DNA of 43,356 nt from assembly GCA_029257715.1 (NCBI GenBank), contig JARIAT010000066.1:1-43356 (forward strand). Direction: 5' to 3'. A program made the translations under genes and the position numbers. Position 1 is the stretch's first letter. Each line of letters starts with the position of its first letter. The stretch is from Faecousia sp. (GTDB lineage: Bacteria; Bacillota; Clostridia; Oscillospirales; Oscillospiraceae). The notes beneath the pieces were generated by a model. That model was given only the letters and a program-made list of their open reading frames with translations. It was not told the origin of the DNA and ran no database searches. Below are positions 7,734 to 14,793 of this stretch, piece after piece.

Positions 7734-7899
7734 GAAAATTCACCTCAACTTTTTCTTTTTTATATGATAGACGCAAAGAACAGAAATTGCAAGAAAAAAC
7801 TTCTGTACACTGTGCAGAAATTACGGCATAATACTATGCAATGCAGAAAAGCTGTGATACAATAATCAAAATATACCCATAAACTATGGAGGAAATACA

Positions 7900-9093
7900 A
7901 TGAAAGAAATCTTTTTGATGAAACTGGGCGAGGTTGTGCTCAAAGGAGCGAATAAGCGTCAGTTTGAATCCAAACTCCGGGCCAATGTCCGCCGCCGCAT
8001 GAAGCCGTACGGTGAATTTGATGTCTATCTCATGCAGTCCACAGTCTACGTCGAGCCGATGAATGATGAGGCAGACGTGGAAGGTGCGTGGGAAGCTTGT
8101 AAGAGTATTTTCGGCATTGTCAGCATCTGCCGCTGCCGTCCCTGCGAGAAAAATCTGGATTCCATTTTTGAGGCGGTTGAGGAGTATCTCGGTGCGGATC
8201 TGGACTGCGCAAAGAGCTTTAAGGTAGAGTCTAAGAGATCGGATAAGCAGTTTCCGCTGACCTCAATCGGCATTTCCCAGGAAATCGGTGGTCGTCTGGC
8301 GGAAGCGCATCCCGGATGCAGCGTGGACGTTCATCATCCTGAGTACACGGTTTATGTGGAGATTCGTGATCTTGCGGCCTATGTTCATGGTCCTGCGGAA
8401 CCCGGCGCGGGTGGTCTGCCCACGGGGGTAGGCGGAAGAGCGATGTGTCTTCTGTCCGGCGGCATTGATTCTCCCGTTGCGGCGTATATGATTGCAAAGC
8501 GCGGCGTGGAAATTGAGTGCGTGAATTTCTTCTCCTATCCGTATACCTCTCAGCTGGCGAAGGACAAGGTTTTGGAGCTTGCTCGACTTGTGACCCGGTA
8601 TTCCGGCCGTATGACCGTTAATATTGTCTCCTTCACGGAGATTCAGGAAGCGATTCGGGATAACTGTCCGGAGGAATATTTTACATTGATTATGCGCCGG
8701 TTTATGATGGAAATTTCTCAGCGGATTGCCAAGCATGATGGATGCGGCGCACTGATTACCGGCGAAAATCTGGGACAGGTGGCATCCCAGACCATGGAAG
8801 CAATGACAGTTACAGGCGCTGTAGTGGATCTTCCCATTTTTATGCCGCTGGTTGGTATGGATAAGGAAGAGATTGTGACCATTGCTCGAAAAATCGGCAC
8901 ACTGGAGACATCCATTCTGCCTTACGAGGATTGCTGCACAGTCTTTACACCGCGGCACCCCAAGACGAAGCCAAGCATCGGTCAGGTAGAACACGCAGAG
9001 CGCACCTTGGATCGGGAAGCTCTGATCGAGAGAGCTTTGGAAAACATCGAGCGTGTATCCATTAAGTATGGTGAGACGGATGCTTTCATCTAA
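7900..9093 (+). CDS. thiI: tRNA 4-thiouridine synthase / thiamine thiazole sulfurtransferase ThiI
   Basis: A 397-residue protein. Residues 1-60 are the N-terminal ferredoxin-like domain (FLMKLGEVVLKGANKRQFE). A THUMP RNA-binding domain follows to about 170. The PP-loop ATPase has the motif SGGIDSPVAA near residue 186, with ITGENLGQVASQT and the CCTVFTPRHPKTKP segment near the C-terminus. It adenylates U8 of tRNA for thiolation and can supply sulfur for thiazole. There is no C-terminal rhodanese domain, as is usual in Firmicutes, so a separate cysteine desulfurase must donate sulfur. GGAGG precedes the ATG. The next gene overlaps its 3' end. Confidence 0.96.
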   Translation: MKEIFLMKLGEVVLKGANKRQFESKLRANVRRRMKPYGEFDVYLMQSTVYVEPMNDEADVEGAWEACKSIFGIVSICRCRPCEKNLDSIFEAVEEYLGADLDCAKSFKVESKRSDKQFPLTSIGISQEIGGRLAEAHPGCSVDVHHPEYTVYVEIRDLAAYVHGPAEPGAGGLPTGVGGRAMCLLSGGIDSPVAAYMIAKRGVEIECVNFFSYPYTSQLAKDKVLELARLVTRYSGRMTVNIVSFTEIQEAIRDNCPEEYFTLIMRRFMMEISQRIAKHDGCGALITGENLGQVASQTMEAMTVTGAVVDLPIFMPLVGMDKEEIVTIARKIGTLETSILPYEDCCTVFTPRHPKTKPSIGQVEHAERTLDREALIERALENIERVSIKYGETDAFI

Positions 9094-9538
9094 GGTACTT
9101 AAAGTACTCCAAGGCAGAAAGCTTGCTACGGCGGAAAGCTTGACTGGAGGTGGAATCGGTCAGGCGATTACCGCAGTCAGTGGTGCGTCTCAGATTTACG
9201 TGGGAGGTATTATCAGCTATACGAATGCGGTGAAGCATCAGCTTTTGGGAGTTCCAACAGATCTGTTGGACACGGTAGGGGCGGTTTCTGCTCCGGTGGC
9301 CAAGGCGATGGCAGAAGGTGCCAGACGTGTGCTGGCGGCAGATGTAGCGGTTTCCGTGACCGGTCTGGCCGGACCTGGGGGAGATGAGTACGGACACAGC
9401 GTTGGAACTGTTTTTATCGGATACTGTGATGCGGGCCGTTCGTTTGCAAGGGAATTCCACTTTTCAGGAGACAGAAATATGGTGCGCAATCAGACAATTG
9501 ATGCGGCACTAAAGCTGATTCTCGAACAAAATATGTAA
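9080..9538 (+). CDS. CinA C-terminal domain protein (PncC-type NMN amidohydrolase)
   Basis: About 152 residues, consisting only of the CinA C-terminal domain. It starts with KLATAESLTGGGIGQAIT and continues with GGIISYTNAVKHQLLGV, VSAPVAKAMAEGA, VSVTGLAGPGG and GTVFIGY, in the family's order. Proteins of this type hydrolyse nicotinamide mononucleotide to nicotinate mononucleotide in NAD recycling. The usual AESCTGG reads AESLTGG here. The N-terminal CinA domain is absent, so this is the stand-alone form. The start is uncertain (ATG 9080, ATG 9068 or GTG 9053); all overlap the end of thiI, suggesting coupled translation. A terminator follows. Confidence 0.88.
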   Translation: MLSSKVLKVLQGRKLATAESLTGGGIGQAITAVSGASQIYVGGIISYTNAVKHQLLGVPTDLLDTVGAVSAPVAKAMAEGARRVLAADVAVSVTGLAGPGGDEYGHSVGTVFIGYCDAGRSFAREFHFSGDRNMVRNQTIDAALKLILEQNM

Positions 9539-9539
9539 T

Positions 9540-9567
9540 AAAAGCCCTGTTTCACAACAGGGCTTTT
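9540..9567 (+). terminator. Intrinsic terminator after thiI-pncC
   Basis: The stem AAAAGCCCTGTT (9540-9551) pairs with AACAGGGCTTTT (9556-9567), loop TCAC; the distal arm ends in TTTT. Confidence 0.9.
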
Positions 9568-9591
9568 GTCATACCTTCTCCATAAAAACCA

Positions 9592-9618
9592 ACGCCCCTG
9601 CTGATTCAGCAGGGGCGT
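9592..9618 (-). terminator. Intrinsic terminator of the LRR protein gene
   Basis: The stem ACGCCCCTGCT (from 9592) pairs with AGCAGGGGCGT (to 9618). On the minus strand TGGTTTTTATG follows. It lies 9 bases beyond the LRR stop codon. Confidence 0.82.
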
Positions 9619-9626
9619 CATACTTA

Positions 9627-11351
9627 TTAAGCGGTAGGATCGTAGTTCACGATAACACTGCGGTCGGTCAGCTTATTAGCAACGGTAGAGGATACCTTTG
9701 TACCATAGATGTCAACCTGAACGAGATCAGGACAGTCAAGCAGGGCATTGATATTGTCAAGATTTTCGTTATAGTCCATGTTGATGTAATTCAGTTTTGT
9801 GAGATGACTCAAAGCACTGACGTCTGTCAACTGGTTATGCTGTGCGTTCAGTCGGACAATCCCCACTCCATCTGGGAATTCAGGTAATGTGGCAATCTGA
9901 TTATGGGCAACATTCAGCTCCGTCAGGGTGCTGATGCTGGACAAACCGCTGATGTCGGTCAGAGCGTTGTTGCTCAAATCCAGAATCTGCAAGCTGCTAT
10001 TGGAGGAAAGTACGCCGATATCTGTCAGAGCGTTATTGTTGAGGTTCAATTCAGTCAGATTGGAGAGCTGATCCACAGCAGTTACAGCATCGATCTTGTT
10101 ATAGCCAAGGCTGATATGCGTCAGGTTGGCACAGGTACCCAGCGGTGCCATGGAGGTAATCACATTGTGAGACAGGTAAACGCTGCTCAGCTGCGGAAGA
10201 CCACTCAAAGGACTCAAATCTGTGACGGCATTGTTGCTGAGATCCAAGGTTTCCAGCACACTCATGCTGCTAAGAGGGGAGATATCACCGATAGCATTGC
10301 CGCTGAGATCCAGATAAACGAGACCGGAAGCACTGCTCAGTTCGGAAACAGAGGAGACGGTAGTTCCGGAAATGGTCAGGCGCTGCAGGGCCGGCAGACC
10401 GGCAACGAGCTCCAATGTGTCAGAAACGGAACAATTGGTAATTATGAGCTCCTCCAGATGAGACATACCAGAGAGAAAACTGAAGCTGGAAATGGTTTGA
10501 TCGGCAATGGTCAGCTTTCTCAGCTGTGTGAGGTATGCGAGATCCTCCAAACTGGAGGCTTCTGCGGGAACCGTAAATTCTTTAATGGTCCACAGGTCAT
10601 CCGTATGGATTTCCGTGTCCTGACCGAACATCAGCTCGCCACGCAGGACGGATTCAACGGCCGGATCAGCCAATTCTACTTTTTCAATGACACCGCCGAT
10701 GGTATAGTTCAGAATGGACAGAGGGCTGACCAGTCCATTATTACCAACCGTAATGGCATATACTTTTGTTTCGCCGCCATTCAGGGTAATGGGATCCACC
10801 ACAGGTGCGCTGGAAGTTGTAGGATATTCGCCGTCAGTTGAGACATAGAGGGAGCCGCCGTCGTGATTGAGGCTGAGGCTGATATACTGGTTATAAAAAC
10901 CGGGGGCAAAATCCGCTTCGGGAGCGGCAGGACGCATATTCTCGATTTCTTCTTTGATGGAAGGATCAGAGATATTGTCCAGCATATTGACGGCATCCAG
11001 AAGTTTATCCTGCTCTACATAGGTTTTGCACAATGCAACATACAGCTCTGTGCTTCCGCCGTCTGCGATTGCATTGGAGAGAGTGTATTCTGCTTTGGTA
11101 TAGTTGCCGACGGATTTATAAATATCAGCCAGCTCAATGGCGACATTTCGATCGTCCTCCGACATTTTGTAACTAAGGTCATAGAACCATGTTGCACCGT
11201 CATAATTGTCGTGTGCGGCGCAGGTACGTGCCAACTCGACCAACAAATCCCGGACGGTATTTCGGTCGTAGACAAACATATACCAGACTGCACTGGCAAT
11301 CAGAAGACAGATCAACAGCAATACGAAAATACGCTTTATGATTTTCTTCAT
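9627..11351 (-). CDS. Membrane-anchored leucine-rich-repeat protein with TPR-like and chitobiase-C-like segments
   Basis: A 574-residue protein. Residues 1-28 are a basic start plus one membrane helix (IFVLLLICLLIASAVWYMFVY), an uncleaved anchor with the rest outside. Residues 30-130 look like TPR helices (DNYDGATWFYDLSYKM, GNYTKAEYTLSNAI). Around 150-215 is a beta domain with the sequence GGSLYVSTDGEYPTTSSAPV, like the chitobiase/beta-hexosaminidase C-terminal domain. From about 235 to 560 there are roughly a dozen internalin/SDS22-type repeats of 21-22 residues with the core LxxLDLSxNxIxDIsPL. No sortase motif or SLH domain is seen. A surface binding or scaffolding role is likely, but no ligand can be named. 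The start is the ATG at complement 11351, with GGAG upstream; the frame runs 5 codons further. Confidence 0.87.
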   Translation of the reverse strand: MKKIIKRIFVLLLICLLIASAVWYMFVYDRNTVRDLLVELARTCAAHDNYDGATWFYDLSYKMSEDDRNVAIELADIYKSVGNYTKAEYTLSNAIADGGSTELYVALCKTYVEQDKLLDAVNMLDNISDPSIKEEIENMRPAAPEADFAPGFYNQYISLSLNHDGGSLYVSTDGEYPTTSSAPVVDPITLNGGETKVYAITVGNNGLVSPLSILNYTIGGVIEKVELADPAVESVLRGELMFGQDTEIHTDDLWTIKEFTVPAEASSLEDLAYLTQLRKLTIADQTISSFSFLSGMSHLEELIITNCSVSDTLELVAGLPALQRLTISGTTVSSVSELSSASGLVYLDLSGNAIGDISPLSSMSVLETLDLSNNAVTDLSPLSGLPQLSSVYLSHNVITSMAPLGTCANLTHISLGYNKIDAVTAVDQLSNLTELNLNNNALTDIGVLSSNSSLQILDLSNNALTDISGLSSISTLTELNVAHNQIATLPEFPDGVGIVRLNAQHNQLTDVSALSHLTKLNYINMDYNENLDNINALLDCPDLVQVDIYGTKVSSTVANKLTDRSVIVNYDPTA

Positions 11352-11387
11352 GTAATTAAGCTCCATTTCGAGGTATAATCTGTCCGT

Positions 11388-11416
11388 ATTATACTAAACC
11401 CGGAAGATAATGTCAA
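11388..11416 (-). promoter_or_regulatory. Consensus sigma-A promoter of the LRR protein gene
   Basis: TTGACA (complement 11416-11411), a 17-base spacer, and TATAAT (complement 11393-11388): a perfect consensus at both hexamers, implying strong vegetative transcription. Confidence 0.9.
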
Positions 11417-11501
11417 GAACTGCGGCGGATCGGAAGATTTGGGGGGACTTTTTTCGCCGTGTTTCAAGCATGGGGTGGGCGTAAAATAAGGAGGAGAGGT
11501 G

Positions 11502-12515
11502 ATGACGATGAATAAACAGATTCTAGGGGCGTTTCTGTGCGGAATTGTGCTTCCACTGCTGATTGTACTTGCTGCCGGAAGGCTCAGGCAGGAGGATTTT
11601 CATTCAGAAACTCAGCAGGGAGAAATATCCGCATCTTCAGATCCATCGGAGAGCGAATCGCAGGCTCAGGAGTCATCTTACAGCGATGCAGACCAAATGG
11701 TAGATGTGCTGCAGGATTCAGGCGATGTAAAGCAGATGGATCTGGAATCTTATCTGGTGGGGGTTGTATTGGGAGAAATGCCCGCAGACTTTGAATTGGA
11801 GGCACTGAAAGCGCAGGCGGTGGTAGCTCGCACATACACCTGCCGCCGAATGGAAAACGGAAAACATGAAAATGCCTCTGTATGTACAAACTCCGATTGC
11901 TGTCAGGCTTTTCGGGCGGTTGAAGACTATCTTCAGCAAGGCGGAACGGATGAAGCGGTTGAACGGGTCCGTAGAGCGGTACATGATACGGCAGGAGATG
12001 TGCTGCTCTATCAGGGAGATTTGATTGATGCCACTTATTTTTCGTGTTCCGGCGGATTTACCGAAGATGCTGTTGCGGTGTGGGGGAAGGATATCCCGTA
12101 TCTGCAATCGGTAGAAAGTCCTGGGGAAGAGGATGCTCCACGATTCAGTGATGAACGGTCTTTTTCTGCCCAGGAACTATCGGAAAAACTGGGTGTAAGC
12201 AGTTCTGAGCCGCTCACGGATTGGTTTGGGAAGGAAAGCAGGACAGAAGGCGGCGGTGTGGATCAAATCCACATCTGCGGGAAAGTTTTCTCAGGGAGGG
12301 AAGTGCGAAGTCTTCTTGGTCTGCGTTCAACGGTGTTCGATATAGAAATTCAGGGCGACCGCGTTTGCTTTCATACCAAAGGATTTGGGCATCGGGTCGG
12401 CATGAGTCAATATGGTGCGCAGGTCATGGCAAAGGAAGGGAAAAACTACCAAGACATTCTTCTGCATTATTATCAGGGAACAGAGTTCGGAAAAGTAGAA
12501 TCATATATGTCATAA
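11502..12515 (+). CDS. spoIID: Stage II sporulation protein D (SpoIID/LytB-type lytic transglycosylase)
   Basis: A 337-residue protein with an N-terminal membrane anchor (ILGAFLCGIVLPLLIVLAAG) and a Ser/Glu-rich linker to about residue 70. The SpoIID domain then includes MDLESYLVGVVLGEMPADFELEALKAQAVVARTY, with the Glu of GEMP in the catalytic position, SCSGGFTED, and the C-terminal GFGHRVGMSQYGAQ. In spore-formers SpoIID cuts peptidoglycan glycan strands during engulfment, with SpoIIM and SpoIIP; neither partner is nearby. I chose the ATG at 11502, 5 bases after GGAGGAG; an ATG at 11508 is also possible. The gene is monocistronic with a strong terminator. I could not identify a sigma-E promoter with confidence. 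Confidence 0.93.
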   Translation: MTMNKQILGAFLCGIVLPLLIVLAAGRLRQEDFHSETQQGEISASSDPSESESQAQESSYSDADQMVDVLQDSGDVKQMDLESYLVGVVLGEMPADFELEALKAQAVVARTYTCRRMENGKHENASVCTNSDCCQAFRAVEDYLQQGGTDEAVERVRRAVHDTAGDVLLYQGDLIDATYFSCSGGFTEDAVAVWGKDIPYLQSVESPGEEDAPRFSDERSFSAQELSEKLGVSSSEPLTDWFGKESRTEGGGVDQIHICGKVFSGREVRSLLGLRSTVFDIEIQGDRVCFHTKGFGHRVGMSQYGAQVMAKEGKNYQDILLHYYQGTEFGKVESYMS

Positions 12516-12516
12516 A

Positions 12517-12547
12517 AAACGCCCCGACGTTTTGCGTCGGGGCGTTT
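12517..12547 (+). terminator. Intrinsic terminator after spoIID
   Basis: A 13-bp stem, AAACGCCCCGACG (12517-12529) and CGTCGGGGCGTTT (12535-12547), one base after the stop codon. Confidence 0.9.
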
Positions 12548-12562
12548 GCGGTTTATAAAAAG

Positions 12563-12588
12563 AAAAGAGACGCATAAGCGTCTCTTTT
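12563..12588 (-). terminator. Intrinsic terminator of tRNA-Gly
   Basis: The stem AAAAGAGACGC (12563-12573) pairs with GCGTCTCTTTT (12578-12588), loop ATAA. On the minus strand it starts 2 bases after the tRNA CCA end and finishes in TTTT. Confidence 0.85.
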
Positions 12589-12589
12589 A

Positions 12590-12665
12590 TGGAGCGGGTG
12601 ACGAGGCTCGAACTCGCTACCTCCACCTTGGCAAGGTGGCGCTCTACCGGATGAGCTACACCCGC
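12590..12665 (-). tRNA. tRNA-Gly (anticodon GCC)
   Basis: A 76-base tRNA on the minus strand. The acceptor GCGGGTG pairs with CACCCGC, the discriminator is T and a genomic CCA follows. The anticodon arm is CCACC-TTGCCAA-GGTGG, so the anticodon is GCC, and the T arm carries GTTCGAG. No intron. It has its own consensus promoter about 50 bases upstream and a terminator directly downstream, so it is a single-gene transcript. Confidence 0.97.
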
Positions 12666-12714
12666 ATGGGCTTGTCCCGGAAGGAACTCTCTTGTGTCCC
12701 TCGGAACAATTAGC

Positions 12715-12743
12715 ATTATATATCTGCTGCACCCATTTGTCAA
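12715..12743 (-). promoter_or_regulatory. Consensus promoter of tRNA-Gly
   Basis: TTGACA (complement 12743-12738), a 17-base spacer, and TATAAT (complement 12720-12715), both perfect. The transcript would carry a leader of about 43 bases before the mature tRNA 5' end. Confidence 0.88.
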
Positions 12744-12772
12744 GTATTATTTTTATTTTTCTGCAAAAAATT

Positions 12773-13888
12773 TTATGAAAGCTCTGAAGGTGCCGCTCCC
12801 GGATCGAAAGAAAGCAGCGCACCGCAGGCCGGATAGGACAAGTAGTCCCACACATAGTCCTGCATTTCAATGTCACTGTACAGCTTAAGCTCTCCATCGG
12901 AGTAGCTTTTCAGAAGATCGATATGGTAATATGTATCATTACAGCGGACGATATTCCAGAATCGGCTTTCACCGCAATAGGTGCCGGATACAGTAATGGC
13001 TTCCAGCCCGGCTTGACGGCACATGGCACCATAGACATCTGCAAAAGCTCGACTGTCCCCAATGCCATAGACAAGCAGAGAATAAGAAGGGGTAATAGAG
13101 GGCTGAATAGTATAGCTGAATCGCTGCATCAAAAAGCTGTACAGCTGATTCAGTTTTACGTCATCGTCTGCCTCGGGAGACACATATAGCGCGGCAGAGG
13201 CAAAAATTGGAGATACCTGCTCCTGCATCAGGTGCAAAGAATCCCGACTGGTCTGATAGGAAAGTTGAAGTTCCAAAATTCGGACAAGACCCTGCTGTGG
13301 GTAAATCTTTGCAGTTGCTTGGGGACATTCCATCACAATATCCGGATGGGCGGCACTATAATTTTCAATCAGTTGAATAAAGTCTGTATCCTCATAGTTG
13401 GTAATTTGGAGTACGAGACTACGGGAAAAATCGGAGAGAGCATCTCCAATTGCAGCAGTGGCACCATCAATACCTCGGACGTTATGAATCTGGTCGATTT
13501 CTGTTTTGCTGTGGCGGTAGCTGATATGTACGGAGACAGCCTCCTGTCCGCTGTTTGTACCGTGCTCATAGGTGATGGAATCCACAGCGTAGGCACCGAT
13601 TGGATAAACCTCCGTGGCATAGCTGATGGCATTTTCTACATCGGATTGTACATGGGTTTGTGGATAGTTGACCAATGTAATGAGTGCTTCCTCACTGCCG
13701 GAATCAATCAGACCAGTCAGTGCATTTCGAAGCTGAGAATAATTGTTGACCACAAACAGATCATCGTCGGTCTCAAGATAGCCAATCTGGTGAGGCGTAA
13801 CCGATACATAGCTGCCATCCATCCAGCTGCATCCGGTGAGGCTGATAACGAGGATCACGGCGGCCGCTGTACGGAAGAATCTTTTCAT
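12773..13888 (-). CDS. Lipoprotein with a degenerate transglutaminase-like domain
   Basis: A 371-residue protein with signal peptide MKRFFRTAAAVILVISLTGC; Cys20 is the lipobox cysteine. The middle (residues 40-230) is unassigned alpha/beta sequence. Residues 240-330 fit a transglutaminase core: a helix (LYSFLMQRFSYT), then YGIGDSRAFADVYGAMCRQAGLEA, SGTYCGESRFWNIV and YYHIDLL. In active members the first segment has GxCxxYA and the second HAWN; here Ser279 stands at the Cys position and Arg309 at the His position, while Asp324 remains. It is thus probably not a Cys-His-Asp enzyme and more likely a structural or binding domain. The start is the ATG at complement 13888, with AAAGGA upstream; the open frame continues to 13999 into the YitT gene without a good site. 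Confidence 0.78.
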   Translation of the reverse strand: MKRFFRTAAAVILVISLTGCSWMDGSYVSVTPHQIGYLETDDDLFVVNNYSQLRNALTGLIDSGSEEALITLVNYPQTHVQSDVENAISYATEVYPIGAYAVDSITYEHGTNSGQEAVSVHISYRHSKTEIDQIHNVRGIDGATAAIGDALSDFSRSLVLQITNYEDTDFIQLIENYSAAHPDIVMECPQATAKIYPQQGLVRILELQLSYQTSRDSLHLMQEQVSPIFASAALYVSPEADDDVKLNQLYSFLMQRFSYTIQPSITPSYSLLVYGIGDSRAFADVYGAMCRQAGLEAITVSGTYCGESRFWNIVRCNDTYYHIDLLKSYSDGELKLYSDIEMQDYVWDYLSYPACGALLSFDPGAAPSELS

Positions 13889-13904
13889 GGCCGAATTTCC
13901 TTTC

Positions 13905-14768
13905 TTACAGGGAGTCCTTGGAGTACTTCGCAAACCCGTCTCCAAGTACCTGGTGCGCTTCCTGAACGATGATAAAGGCATTGGGATCAATGGCGACAAC
14001 GGTTTCTTTCAGCTGAGCCAGCTGATCTTTTTTGACAGCTGCAAGCACAACTTTCGTATCGTTTTTGCTGTAATAACCCTGTCCGTAGAGATAGGTTACG
14101 CCGCGGTCAAGCCTGTCGCAGATTGCGGCAGAGATCGCTTCGTATTCAGGACTGATAATCAGCGCAACCTTGGAATAATCAAAGTGATAGATGACTGCAT
14201 CGAGAATCTGGCAGGTTGCAAACATGGCAATCAGGCTGTAAAGCATATTGGAAAGCTCGCCAAACACAATACCCGTGGCAGCTGCTACAACAAGATCAAT
14301 ATAAAGACCGATCTGACCGATGTTCATATTCGGTTTTCTCAGCTTCAGCAGACGGATGAGAATGTCAGAGCCGCCGGTTGAAGCGTTTACCATAAACACG
14401 ATGCCAAGGCCAGCACCACAGAGCACACCGCCGTAGAGAGAGGCCAGAAGCGGCTCAACCTCCACGACAGGAATGACTCTGAACAGATCAATAAACAAAG
14501 AGAGGAAGATGGTTCCGAGAATGGAGCCTATGAAAAACTGCATACCGATTTTCTTGCCGCCGAGGAAAAACAGCGGTAGATTGATCAGTACAGTTGCCAT
14601 GCCGACGGTGCCGAATTGGAGCAGATGCGTCACAATCATGGCAATACCGGAGATACCGCCGGCATTGAGTCCTTGCGGCTCAAGAAACAAGTCGAAGCCG
14701 AGAGCAAAAATGGCGCAGCCCAAGGCAATCTTACAAGTCCATACGAACATACTCAGAACCTTTTTCAT
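13905..14768 (-). CDS. YitT family membrane protein (DUF161 plus DUF2179)
   Basis: A 287-residue protein with five to six membrane helices in residues 8-200 (IALGCAIFALGFDLFLEPQGLNAGG, VGMATVLINLPLFFLGG, GIVFMVNASTGGSDIL). The NAGGISGIA and STGGSDI segments are typical of YitT. A cytoplasmic C-terminal DUF2179 domain follows (YSKVALIISPEYEAISAAIC, GVTYLYGQGYYSKNDTKVVLAAV). Transport is presumed, but the substrate is not established. It lies 25 bases after the topoisomerase A-subunit gene and 16 bases before the lipoprotein gene, so these may share a transcript. AGGAGG precedes the ATG. Confidence 0.92.
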   Translation of the reverse strand: MKKVLSMFVWTCKIALGCAIFALGFDLFLEPQGLNAGGISGIAMIVTHLLQFGTVGMATVLINLPLFFLGGKKIGMQFFIGSILGTIFLSLFIDLFRVIPVVEVEPLLASLYGGVLCGAGLGIVFMVNASTGGSDILIRLLKLRKPNMNIGQIGLYIDLVVAAATGIVFGELSNMLYSLIAMFATCQILDAVIYHFDYSKVALIISPEYEAISAAICDRLDRGVTYLYGQGYYSKNDTKVVLAAVKKDQLAQLKETVVAIDPNAFIIVQEAHQVLGDGFAKYSKDSL

Positions 14769-14793
14769 GGGAAAACCTCCTCTATATTACGTT

